Below, in pieces: positions 56,583 to 64,000 of a stretch of 64,000 nucleotides of DNA. Made by a program: the position numbers and the translations under genes. The stretch is from assembly GCF_001276715.1 (NCBI RefSeq), contig NZ_LIUQ01000006.1:86748-150747 (forward strand), in the 5' to 3' direction. The notes below the pieces were generated by a model. It made no database searches. It was not told the DNA's origin and worked only from the letters and a program-made list of their open reading frames with translations. Position 1 is the first letter of the stretch. The number at the start of each line of letters is the position of its first letter. This stretch comes from Planktothricoides sp. SR001. GTDB taxonomy: Bacteria > Cyanobacteriota > Cyanobacteriia > Cyanobacteriales > Laspinemataceae.

Positions 56583-58253
56583 TTAGGATATATTATTTTT
56601 CTGGCTTAGAGATGTAACATTCCATAAAAAATTTACATTTTTTACAGATTCAACAGCCCAATTATGAGTATTTTTTAATTTATTAATCAACTCCTTAGAT
56701 GGCCAGAATAAAAATATTTTTTGATTTTCATCGTCCCTGGCTGTATTCTTCCCAGTAACTCTTGATTTCATGTTAATGTTTTGAGCAAAGTCAAACATTT
56801 CTAGGGTTTCGGGGGTAAACAATTGAAACTGTAGATTTGAAGTATCCAAGTTAGGATAGTAAATTAAATTCCACATCGCCCATAAGTAACTATCACTAAT
56901 AATGAGGGCATTTTGAGATTGATTTATCTTCTCGACAATTCGAGGATATTGAATTGGGATTGGCTTATTCCACCAAGTTTCGGCTGGCAAGCTAACGGCA
57001 GAAGATAATATACCTGATGCAATTAATGATACGAAAACAATTCGGTATTTTTTATGATTTGTTTGATTGCCTTGAAGCCAAATATATATCAAATAAGCCA
57101 CAGATATTTGTACATATAAAATAACCGGAAACAAATATCTTGGACTGGTTAGAAGCACTTGAGATACTTTGATTAAATCCCTCAAAACGGCTAGAGGCAG
57201 GATTGGCAGACTCGACAGAAGCACAAAACCCCATATTTTCACAGGATTATGAAAAATTAAAAACCAAAAGCTATAACCAATTAGTATAATAATAATACTG
57301 CTCATTATCGTCATTATAATAAGTGTTATAACTGAGTCTGAATAATCCGATCCGAAATCGATAAAGCATCGAGTAAACAAACCGATTAAGCGCTTGGATA
57401 AAGTAAAAATAGAAGCACCAGAACTATCTGGATAATACTGTTGAAATTTTATGATGCATAAAAACCAAGGGAAAAATAAGAGGACTGCTGCCAAAGAAGA
57501 TAGCAAATAGTTGATCGATATTTTATTCAAGCGAAACCGGTGAATTATGAGAAGATAAATTCCCTGCCCGACGGCCACAAATACAGAAAATAGATGCGTG
57601 TATAGACTGGCAGTCAAAGCGATCGCATATATGCCCCAATTGAGCGGTTTATTAATCCTGATGGCTCGGAGTAAACAGGCACTAGAAAGTAAAATTGTCA
57701 CTGCCCATAAGATATATGGTCTCGCTTCTTGGGCGTATAAAACTTGATAAGGACATACAGCGGTAAGGGCGATCACAATCCATCCGACTAATGATGAATT
57801 AAACAATTCCCAACATAGCCAATAGATCGCTGGAAATACGAATAAACTAATCACAGCAGAAAGCGCTCTTATAGCGGCGATCGAGTCACCAAAAACTCCC
57901 ACCCAACAGCGCACCAGGGCAAAGTACAGTGGTGGCATCAAAGGAGTATCTTTTGCTAGAGCATTCACGGTATCAATGACGTTATTTCCCGGAAAAATAC
58001 CCTGATATTTTTGGAAGTCTTCAACTTGAATAATTTCCCCGGTAAAAAGACTGGCCATTAACTCCGTTGATGTATGACCAGAAATCCACAGAGAAGTAAA
58101 AGCTTCATCGCCCCAGTAAATTTTTTGCTCCAGGTTAGCAAACCTAAAAAAAATGCCGATCGCTAAAACTACAACTAATAAAAACTTAAATGAATTAGGC
58201 AAAAATTGCCAATTTTCATTAGTCGTTAATCTGATTTTTATCGTGTTTTTCAT
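56583..58253 (-). CDS. GT-C type membrane glycosyltransferase, paralogue 2
   Basis: A 556-residue paralogue with the same plan and catalytic Asp49-Glu50 (YWGDEAFTSLW). Residues about 33-235 are nearly identical to paralogue 1, whereas the C-terminal half, which probably determines acceptor choice, is divergent. It follows the methyltransferase gene by 82 bases. The presence of two copies suggests two similar transfers. Confidence 0.88.
   Translation of the reverse strand: MKNTIKIRLTTNENWQFLPNSFKFLLVVVLAIGIFFRFANLEQKIYWGDEAFTSLWISGHTSTELMASLFTGEIIQVEDFQKYQGIFPGNNVIDTVNALAKDTPLMPPLYFALVRCWVGVFGDSIAAIRALSAVISLFVFPAIYWLCWELFNSSLVGWIVIALTAVCPYQVLYAQEARPYILWAVTILLSSACLLRAIRINKPLNWGIYAIALTASLYTHLFSVFVAVGQGIYLLIIHRFRLNKISINYLLSSLAAVLLFFPWFLCIIKFQQYYPDSSGASIFTLSKRLIGLFTRCFIDFGSDYSDSVITLIIMTIMSSIIIILIGYSFWFLIFHNPVKIWGFVLLSSLPILPLAVLRDLIKVSQVLLTSPRYLFPVILYVQISVAYLIYIWLQGNQTNHKKYRIVFVSLIASGILSSAVSLPAETWWNKPIPIQYPRIVEKINQSQNALIISDSYLWAMWNLIYYPNLDTSNLQFQLFTPETLEMFDFAQNINMKSRVTGKNTARDDENQKIFLFWPSKELINKLKNTHNWAVESVKNVNFLWNVTSLSQKNNIS
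57557..58164. repeat. Homogenised tract shared with the neighbouring glycosyltransferase, copy 2
   Basis: The counterpart of 55711-56318. Of the six differences, two change residues (His/Gln and Ala/Val) and four are silent or near the borders. Boundaries are sharp at both ends. Confidence 0.85.
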
Positions 58254-58335
58254 ATAAAACTACCGATTTTTTTAGCTAAGGATAAAATTGTTAATTTTTC
58301 AGGGATTGTGATTGATCTTAGTCGGGAGCGATCGG

Positions 58336-59004
58336 TTAAATTTTCTTCTTAAGACGAGGGCAAAGTTTTAAGCCAGTGTAAAGACAGAACAGACCACTGT
58401 CAAATCTAGGTACGGTAGTTTTTTGTTGAATGGTAAAATATTTCAGCAAAGTAGGAATTAATGATTGACGGCGATCGCCATAGTCATTTTTCGCACTTTT
58501 TCCCGTAAGAAGTTTTAATCCGATATCCACAATTTTTGAAGCACCTGGAGTCACAACAACTAGAGAACCTCCCGGCTTGAGAACTCGCTGCATTTCCTGA
58601 GAAGCTGCATCTAAATTATCAATAAATTCAAGACTGCTAACGGCCACTAAACAGTCAAAAAAATTATTTTTAAATGGGAGTAATGTGGCACTACCCGAAT
58701 AAAGTTTTGCTGAAATATTAAATTCGGCCAAAACTTTATTCACTGATGCTTGTTTTTGGTGAATATCAATTCCGTACAGTTCCCGACAGCGATCGCTTAA
58801 TTCAGGCATAAAGACACCACTGCCATAACCGACTTCTAAAAGTCGATTGACCCTTTCTTTGGCCAACAAAGATATAATCAGATTAAATCTTTGACGTTGA
58901 ATCCAGCCTAAAATAGGTCGATAGTTCCAATCAGCATGATCGACGGCACCAGTTTTTAACAAGGTCTCTGGTGGTAAAAGTTTTATGGAAGATAGCTGGT
59001 TCAT
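58336..59004 (-). CDS. Class I SAM-dependent methyltransferase
   Basis: The 222-residue protein has the motif I loop LLEVGYGSGVF, acidic GIDIHQKQ, DCLVAVSSLEFI and LKPGGSLVVVTPGAS, which identify a Methyltransf_11-type enzyme. In a sugar cluster it probably methylates a sugar or lipid headgroup. AAGGAGGTGA before the ATG is a near-perfect ribosome site, so this gene is well translated. Confidence 0.9.
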   Translation of the reverse strand: MNQLSSIKLLPPETLLKTGAVDHADWNYRPILGWIQRQRFNLIISLLAKERVNRLLEVGYGSGVFMPELSDRCRELYGIDIHQKQASVNKVLAEFNISAKLYSGSATLLPFKNNFFDCLVAVSSLEFIDNLDAASQEMQRVLKPGGSLVVVTPGASKIVDIGLKLLTGKSAKNDYGDRRQSLIPTLLKYFTIQQKTTVPRFDSGLFCLYTGLKLCPRLKKKI

Positions 59005-59034
59005 ATATTCACCTCCTTGTGGTGGTTTTCAAGG

Positions 59035-60399
59035 TTAAATAGGCAGAGTAAAAAGCTGTTGACTTACTTTTTCCGCAAGCTGAATGGTTTCATTCACATT
59101 CAATGTGCCGTTGAGAATATGCGCGGTGTTGATAATATGTAATCCGGGGATAGAGGTGTTAATTTGCGGCAACATTTCTGAGTAATTTAGGGTAGAAATT
59201 GCCAGGACATACCGGACTTTCGAGACTTGGAAACAGAGGATGTCCCTGGGGTCAAACTCCGGATACATCCTTTGCAGACCTTGAATGAATTTTGCTTTAA
59301 TTTCTGAATCAGATAAAGCAAAATCCGGGTCGTTTTGGGTGACATATTTCGGCAGGTAAACCAAAGCATTGCCGTGGAAGTTTTGGAGATCGACTAAGGC
59401 GGACATTTCAATTACCCCGGTAAAGGGAACCCAGTCCTCAGTAATGTTGGTGACATAGAAGTCAGATAAAGGCTTCTTCAATAGCAGAGAAGCACAAATA
59501 ATTCCCTGATATTGAATGGCTTTGAGTCGATTGATTTCATCAGCGGTTAAGTCCGGGCAAATTTGCGCGGCAATTGGGGCAGCGCAGGTGACAATTACGC
59601 GATCGCACCTTGCTTCATGCCCATTGTCAAACTGAATCTTGATGCCTTGGTTAAATCGCTCAATTCTTGTCACCCGATGACCGAGTTCTATCTTAACATT
59701 TTCTGCCGCTAAAACTTGGGCAAAGCGATCGATAATTTTGGCATATCCACCGGGAACATAGCCAAACATTTCTTTTTTCAATCCGGTACGACGGGCCGCA
59801 TATAGTCGGGCAATAATTGCCCAAATAAAGGAAGCAGACGCGATTTTATAGTTCTCTCCCAGCTTCGATCGCAGTAGGGGCAACCAAATTTTCTCAAACA
59901 CCGACTTGCCCGACCAGCGGATTAGCCAATCACTCACAGATATTTTTTCTAGTTTTTGCCAATTTTTAATTTTTGACCCATAGAGAATGGTTAAAGCAAA
60001 GCGGATTTTACCGAGTAACCCTAGGGGAAAATCTCGAAGAAATTCGATACTATTAGAAATCGAATATAACTTGCCATTGGTATATAAGCCGGTGCGAGTT
60101 TCCACCCATTGCATTTCGGCGGCTAAACCCAGTTCATCTAACAGATTTTTTAAATAAGTATCTGACAACAAGGTGACATGATAATGGCGATCCCAAACTA
60201 AATCACCCAGTTGCCAAGCACTTGCCAATCCACCTAAATAATTGGCACTTTCAAATAAGGTGACATTTTTGCCTTGTTGCACCAGACGATGGGCTAAAGT
60301 CATGCCCAGCATCCCACCACCGATAATTGCCCAACTTTCTGTTTTGGGATGTTCTATCTGGGGATTTTTTATGGTAGATGATAAATTGCGATCGCTCAT
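59035..60399 (-). CDS. FAD-dependent oxidoreductase (protoporphyrinogen oxidase/UGM-like)
   Basis: A 454-residue flavoprotein with the FAD dinucleotide loop AIIGGGMLGMTLA and ESANYLGGLASAW, and the C-terminal LHIINTAHILNGTLNVNETI. It belongs to the amine-oxidase/UDP-galactopyranose-mutase-like family common in polysaccharide clusters; I see no residue that fixes the substrate. It sits 30 bases upstream of the methyltransferase gene. Confidence 0.87.
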   Translation of the reverse strand: MSDRNLSSTIKNPQIEHPKTESWAIIGGGMLGMTLAHRLVQQGKNVTLFESANYLGGLASAWQLGDLVWDRHYHVTLLSDTYLKNLLDELGLAAEMQWVETRTGLYTNGKLYSISNSIEFLRDFPLGLLGKIRFALTILYGSKIKNWQKLEKISVSDWLIRWSGKSVFEKIWLPLLRSKLGENYKIASASFIWAIIARLYAARRTGLKKEMFGYVPGGYAKIIDRFAQVLAAENVKIELGHRVTRIERFNQGIKIQFDNGHEARCDRVIVTCAAPIAAQICPDLTADEINRLKAIQYQGIICASLLLKKPLSDFYVTNITEDWVPFTGVIEMSALVDLQNFHGNALVYLPKYVTQNDPDFALSDSEIKAKFIQGLQRMYPEFDPRDILCFQVSKVRYVLAISTLNYSEMLPQINTSIPGLHIINTAHILNGTLNVNETIQLAEKVSQQLFTLPI

Positions 60400-60435
60400 C
60401 GGTTATGCTCCTACTTTTCCGGTCTTGTAATCATT

Positions 60436-61059
60436 TCAAACGGGAGGAGTAAGTTCTGTCACCACTTGATGTTTTACAGAGTATTTTAATCCGCAAACAG
60501 AACAAGTAACCTCGTCAAATTGTTCTGTTTCATGGGTGAAACGAAGCAAAGGTTCTCCACAGCGACACACGCAACCAATGGACTTCGCTGGATGGCCAAT
60601 TGCCAGATGAAAATCCGGGATTGATTTAGTCACCAAAGACCCCATGCCAATCATCGCAAAACGACCAATTTCCAGGTTATTACCAATGGTACAACCGGCA
60701 CCAATGGTTGCTCCTTCTTTGACCAGAGTTGGCAAAGTATGGTCATCGGGATCGGAGGTTCTTAACTGTTTTAAATCTGAAGTGGTGGCTCTGGGAAAGC
60801 GGTCATTAGTAAAGGTAGTTGAGGCTGAAATCATCACTCCATCTTCTATGGTGACAGCGGTGCAAATATAGACAAAAGCGTTTATTTTCACGCGATCGCC
60901 AATCGTCACCCCATAAGCAATATAACTTTTTTCCCCAATAATACATTCTTCGCCAATTTGAGTGGAGTGACGAATATGCACATTGTCCCAGATAGATGTT
61001 TTTTCGCCAATTGTCACCCCTAATTCAATGTTGGCTGTGGGATGAATTTTAACCGTCAT
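60436..61059 (-). CDS. WbpD/WlbB-like sugar N-acetyltransferase with a zinc-ribbon tail
   Basis: The 207-residue protein is a left-handed beta-helix of hexapeptide repeats (IGEKTS, IGEECI, IGEKSY, IGDRVK, IGAGCT, IGNNLE, IGRFAM) with the tail SIPDFHLAIGHPAKSIGCVC. This matches enzymes that N-acetylate UDP-2-acetamido-3-amino sugars. The C-terminal CRCG plus CSVCG form a small zinc ribbon. ATG start with GAGG upstream. Confidence 0.9.
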   Translation of the reverse strand: MTVKIHPTANIELGVTIGEKTSIWDNVHIRHSTQIGEECIIGEKSYIAYGVTIGDRVKINAFVYICTAVTIEDGVMISASTTFTNDRFPRATTSDLKQLRTSDPDDHTLPTLVKEGATIGAGCTIGNNLEIGRFAMIGMGSLVTKSIPDFHLAIGHPAKSIGCVCRCGEPLLRFTHETEQFDEVTCSVCGLKYSVKHQVVTELTPPV

Positions 61060-61180
61060 ATCAAAACCTCATGGGTTACTCAAGGATAATTTTTTTCTGA
61101 TTTTTATCCAAACAATAATTACGCTTTAGGATTGATGGTTGATCCATCAGATATGGTGGGTATTTACCCCTAGGGAATGT

Positions 61181-61199
61181 TGGTGGGCATAGCCCACCA
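61181..61199. terminator. TGGTGGGC hairpin between dehydrogenase and acetyltransferase genes
   Basis: TGGTGGGC, loop of three, GCCCACCA, 15 bases beyond the dehydrogenase stop. The stem is short and no T run follows. Could attenuate read-through in this operon. Confidence 0.4.
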
Positions 61200-61213
61200 T
61201 AAACAGGTGAAAA

Positions 61214-62245
61214 TTAAGCTGCTGATTGCAAGCGATCGATTCTGAATTTAATATTTTCTTGATGTCCGACTTTTGTCCACTTGCTGTTTTCTAGTGCTGC
61301 ATAAGCGGCTTCAATTACTTCTACAGATGCCAGAGCATCTTCGTGATTAATTAACAGATTTTCTTCATCTTTAATGCCTTTAGCAAAATTTTCAATTTGA
61401 CTGCGGAATGCCTGTACTTTGTCGTAGCCATTGCCAAATTTAATCCAATCTTTACTATAACTTTGACGGTATTTAGATTCTTGCCAGCCGACAGAAATTG
61501 TTCCTTGAGAACCGTAAATTCGGATATAGTAATCGAGTTCTTTGTTGATACTCCAAGAAAGATCGATATTGCCGACAACACCGCTGACACTTTTAGCAAA
61601 GATACGCACCGTATCTTCAACTGGCAAACCTTGAATTCGTTTGGCTTCGACTACCTGTACTTCTGCCAATCTTCCGAGGAAATAGCGCATAATATCAATG
61701 GAGTGAGTGCCGTTATCAATTAACACCCCGCCCCCAGAAATTTCTGGTTTGGCATTCCAACGAGATGACATATCAACCCGCGAGGTAAAAGCATTTTCAA
61801 ATAAGACAATTTCCCCTAAAATTCCCGAAGATACAATGCTTTTTGCTTTGATGACATCTTCGACGTAGCGGAATTTTGAAGCCATTGTGAGTTTTACTCC
61901 GGCTTTTTGCGCTGCATCCACCATTCTCCGAGCACTTGCAAGGTCAATACTCAGGGGTTTTTCGCACAAAACAGGAATCTGACTTTCTAAAAAATGTATG
62001 GCAATTGCCTCATGGGTGACAGGAGGGGTGCAGATAATTACTGCGTCGAGTTCTGACGCTTCACCCATTGCTTGATATGATTCGTAACTGGGGCATCCTA
62101 ATCTTTCGCCGAGGGCTTGGGCAGCTTCGGTTCTCAGATCGGCAACTCCCACAAGTTCAGCGGTTTCACTGGCTTCAAATGCTTGAGCATAAGCTTGGGC
62201 GATCGCCCCTGCCCCAACCAGTCCAAATTTAGTTTTTGTCGTCAT
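61214..62245 (-). CDS. Gfo/Idh/MocA-family dehydrogenase (WbpB-like)
   Basis: A 343-residue oxidoreductase with the nucleotide loop GLVGAGAIAQAYAQAF, the EKP motif in VLCEKPLS and the C-terminal half with GGGVLIDNGTHSIDIMRYFLG, the acid and His of the catalytic site. In an acetamido sugar pathway it would oxidise the C3 position before amination by the DegT enzyme. It follows the aminotransferase gene by 213 bases. Confidence 0.92.
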   Translation of the reverse strand: MTTKTKFGLVGAGAIAQAYAQAFEASETAELVGVADLRTEAAQALGERLGCPSYESYQAMGEASELDAVIICTPPVTHEAIAIHFLESQIPVLCEKPLSIDLASARRMVDAAQKAGVKLTMASKFRYVEDVIKAKSIVSSGILGEIVLFENAFTSRVDMSSRWNAKPEISGGGVLIDNGTHSIDIMRYFLGRLAEVQVVEAKRIQGLPVEDTVRIFAKSVSGVVGNIDLSWSINKELDYYIRIYGSQGTISVGWQESKYRQSYSKDWIKFGNGYDKVQAFRSQIENFAKGIKDEENLLINHEDALASVEVIEAAYAALENSKWTKVGHQENIKFRIDRLQSAA

Positions 62246-62458
62246 AATGATTAACCTGTTTTTTATTAAAAATTTATGCTGAGTTGCTAATAGCTAATCG
62301 AGATTAATTTGTTGAAAACTATCGGCGATTAGCCCGGTTTTTTTGGGGCAAACCATTCCGTAATTTAAGATGCTTAACGATCACTTAATCGCCGCAATGC
62401 TTCGCCCCGATTATACTGGGATGAGCCCCTTGGCTATTGGTGAAATAACTAACCTTAA

Positions 62459-63691
62459 TTAGCGATTTACCAGTAATTCCACCGCGTTGAGAATTTCGCT
62501 GGCAATATAGTCAACATGATCGTTGGTGTAACGCTCGTTCCAAGGTAATACGAGCACGCTTTCTAATCCGGCAAAAGTACCGGCAAATCGGGCGCGATCG
62601 TAGTCAACGGCTTCGGGTCGGGCTAAGGTAAAGGGATAGCGAGAATTCCCAAAGGTGCGTTGTTTTTGGAAAATTTCGCACATAAAAGCAGGTTTCTGGA
62701 TATATCGAGGCGCTGAGAAAATGCCTTTTTCTTTTAGTAGTTTCGCTAATCCTACGGGGCCATTGGGAATGACTTCACTGTCAACCCGTAGACAATATTT
62801 CCAGTAAGTGTGAATGTTACGCGGATCAGCCCAAGGGGTTTCAATTCCGGCAATATCTTGCAATTTTTCTGTCAGTTTGTTGGCGGTGGTGATGCGACTG
62901 GAAATCACTCCATCTAATTTCTTGAGTTGGGCAACCGCAACAGCCCCTTGTAATTCGCTGATGCGATAATTTAGGGCTAAAAAGTAGTGGTCTGGATTTG
63001 GATCTCCGTAACCCCAAGCTTTGTTGATAAATAAGTACATCCGACGGGCTAAAGCGTCATCGTTGGTGACAACAAATCCACCTTCCCCAGTAGTAATATG
63101 TTTACCTTGTTGTAAACTGAAACAACCAATGGTTCCCAGAGTGCCAACGTGCTGATGATTATGTTTGGCACCGTAAGCCTGAGCACAGTCTTCAATCACG
63201 GGAATATTGCGAGATTTCGCGAGTTCAATAATCTCGCTCATGTTGCAAGGATTGCCGAATAAATGAGTGACGATGATGGCTTTGGTGCGATCGCTTAAAC
63301 AAGGCTCAATGGTTTCTGCGGTCACATTCCAAGTTTTCGGATCAACATCGGCAAAAACGGGAATTGCTCCTTGATAAATAATCGGAGTTAAGCCTCCCAT
63401 ATCGGTGATGGAAGTGGTGACAATTTCATCTCCGGGTTCTGGATCGATCGCCGCTACCGCTACATGAATGGCTGCGGTTCCAGAGGCACAAGCGTAAGCG
63501 TGTTTTACCCCCAGGCGATCGGCAAATTTTTGTTCTAATTCTTTAACAAAATTTCCTTTGGTGCTGGTCAAAGTTCCACTGCGGATCGCCTCAGCGACCA
63601 AGGCGATTTCTTCATCGCCCAGGGTTCTACCAGAAGCTTCTTGATCGGAAGGTAATGTGATAGTTTTTTGTTTGGTAATTTCTGCAACCAT
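62459..63691 (-). CDS. DegT/DnrJ/EryC1/StrS sugar aminotransferase (WbpE-like)
   Basis: A PLP-dependent sugar aminotransferase of 410 residues. The signature region has CASGTAAIHVAV, IPVIEDCAQAYGA with the Asp that holds the pyridine nitrogen, and FSLQQGKHITTGEGGF with the Schiff-base Lys. It ends in WNERYTNDHVDYIA. It is the first gene of the second operon; AGGAG precedes the ATG by nine bases. With the dehydrogenase and the acetyltransferase it forms a three-enzyme set that makes a 3-acetamido sugar nucleotide. Confidence 0.94.
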   Translation of the reverse strand: MVAEITKQKTITLPSDQEASGRTLGDEEIALVAEAIRSGTLTSTKGNFVKELEQKFADRLGVKHAYACASGTAAIHVAVAAIDPEPGDEIVTTSITDMGGLTPIIYQGAIPVFADVDPKTWNVTAETIEPCLSDRTKAIIVTHLFGNPCNMSEIIELAKSRNIPVIEDCAQAYGAKHNHQHVGTLGTIGCFSLQQGKHITTGEGGFVVTNDDALARRMYLFINKAWGYGDPNPDHYFLALNYRISELQGAVAVAQLKKLDGVISSRITTANKLTEKLQDIAGIETPWADPRNIHTYWKYCLRVDSEVIPNGPVGLAKLLKEKGIFSAPRYIQKPAFMCEIFQKQRTFGNSRYPFTLARPEAVDYDRARFAGTFAGLESVLVLPWNERYTNDHVDYIASEILNAVELLVNR

Positions 63692-64000
63692 GATGTCAAA
63701 CTCCTAGGTTTTAAATCGGTGTAAATTAATTTGATTGCTTTTTGATTTTTTTGATTATTAAAAAAAGTATAAAAAATCCGTTGAATCAATCGGCAATAGC
63801 CAACTTAATTTTTGGCTGGGTTTTGCTAAATTGACAGATTTTTTAGACTCAACAGCGATCGCCATTGATGGGAACGCCAGATATTTCTATGAAACACTAT
63901 TTTTCTAAATCCGTGTTGCCAAATTGGCATATTTTTGGAAAACCTTTGGGAAAAACCCGTTATTTTTAAAAAAACCAGCTTCCTGGTATTCAAGTCAGCC
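63692..64000. other. Upstream region of the second operon, right edge of the window
   Basis: The region is AT-rich and holds the shared 50-base element, one GCGATCGC-type site and no gene. It continues beyond the window. Confidence 0.5.
63881..63930 (-). promoter_or_regulatory. Shared 50-bp element, copy B
   Basis: Read on the + strand, ATATTTCTATGAAACAC on the left and GTGTTGCCAAATTGGCAT on the right, with the same 15-base separation as copy A. TGCCAAATTGGCA is a perfect palindrome here. It lies 190 bases before the DegT start. The identical spacing between conserved blocks in two copies argues for function. Confidence 0.65.

Overview
The window comes from a cyanobacterium, most likely a filamentous one with a repeat-rich genome. 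The evidence is the very high density of GCGATCGC-type (HIP1) octamers, Gap2-type GAPDH, a CyanoP lipoprotein, PSRP-3/Ycf65, a CYP38/TLP40-like lumenal cyclophilin, half-size GDT1 (Mn/Ca) transporters, and many TTGTTGG-like short tandem repeats and palindromes. No rRNA, tRNA, CRISPR array, transposase or prophage gene was seen. I read all coordinates and motifs by eye; no searches were run.

Left part (1-18 kb): housekeeping genes in short units. These are queC, a pair of half-size GDT1 transporters, an NTF2-like protein, a low-molecular-weight tyrosine phosphatase, ybaB/ebfC, murC-murB, gap2 behind a leader of about 1.2 kb, thiL, a lumenal peptidyl-prolyl isomerase, efp-accB, an ArsR regulator, a GerMN protein, a DUF2993 protein and a DUF1848 protein.

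Middle (18-46.7 kb): a membrane-anchored coiled-coil protein with a methyltransferase-like domain (18.2-19.5 kb); a Ser/Thr kinase with WD40 repeats boxed in by arrays of palindromes (20-22.9 kb); eno, gloA, ddl, gpx, a stand-alone DALR-domain protein, a PstS-like protein, an alpha/beta hydrolase, cyanoP, glgB and a GST; then an ABC ATPase followed by three tandem paralogous permeases (37.6-43.8 kb), a TPR protein, a decayed HicB-like gene, a HAD hydrolase and PSRP-3. A candidate small RNA with its own promoter and terminator lies at 28.2-28.3 kb.

Right part (46.8-63.7 kb): two long minus-strand cell-surface gene sets. The downstream one is tightly packed: ACP, SDR, an unknown 166-residue protein, AMP-ligase, hexapeptide acyltransferase, lipase-like hydrolase, GNAT, LPG-synthase-like membrane protein, polysaccharide deacetylase. 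It looks like a pathway that makes an acyl group on a carrier protein and attaches it to a sugar or lipid. The upstream one encodes an aminotransferase, an Idh/MocA dehydrogenase, a hexapeptide N-acetyltransferase, an FAD oxidoreductase, a methyltransferase and two recently homogenised GT-C glycosyltransferases, consistent with making and modifying an acetamido sugar. The two sets share a 50-bp element of identical length upstream of their first genes, which suggests common control. This pair of linked operons is my main candidate for an undescribed system.

A second theme is repeat mobility. Perfect palindromes seen between genes also occur in frame inside coding sequences (lipase, GNAT, probably the HAD hydrolase), and one small inverted-repeat element sits inside another palindrome.
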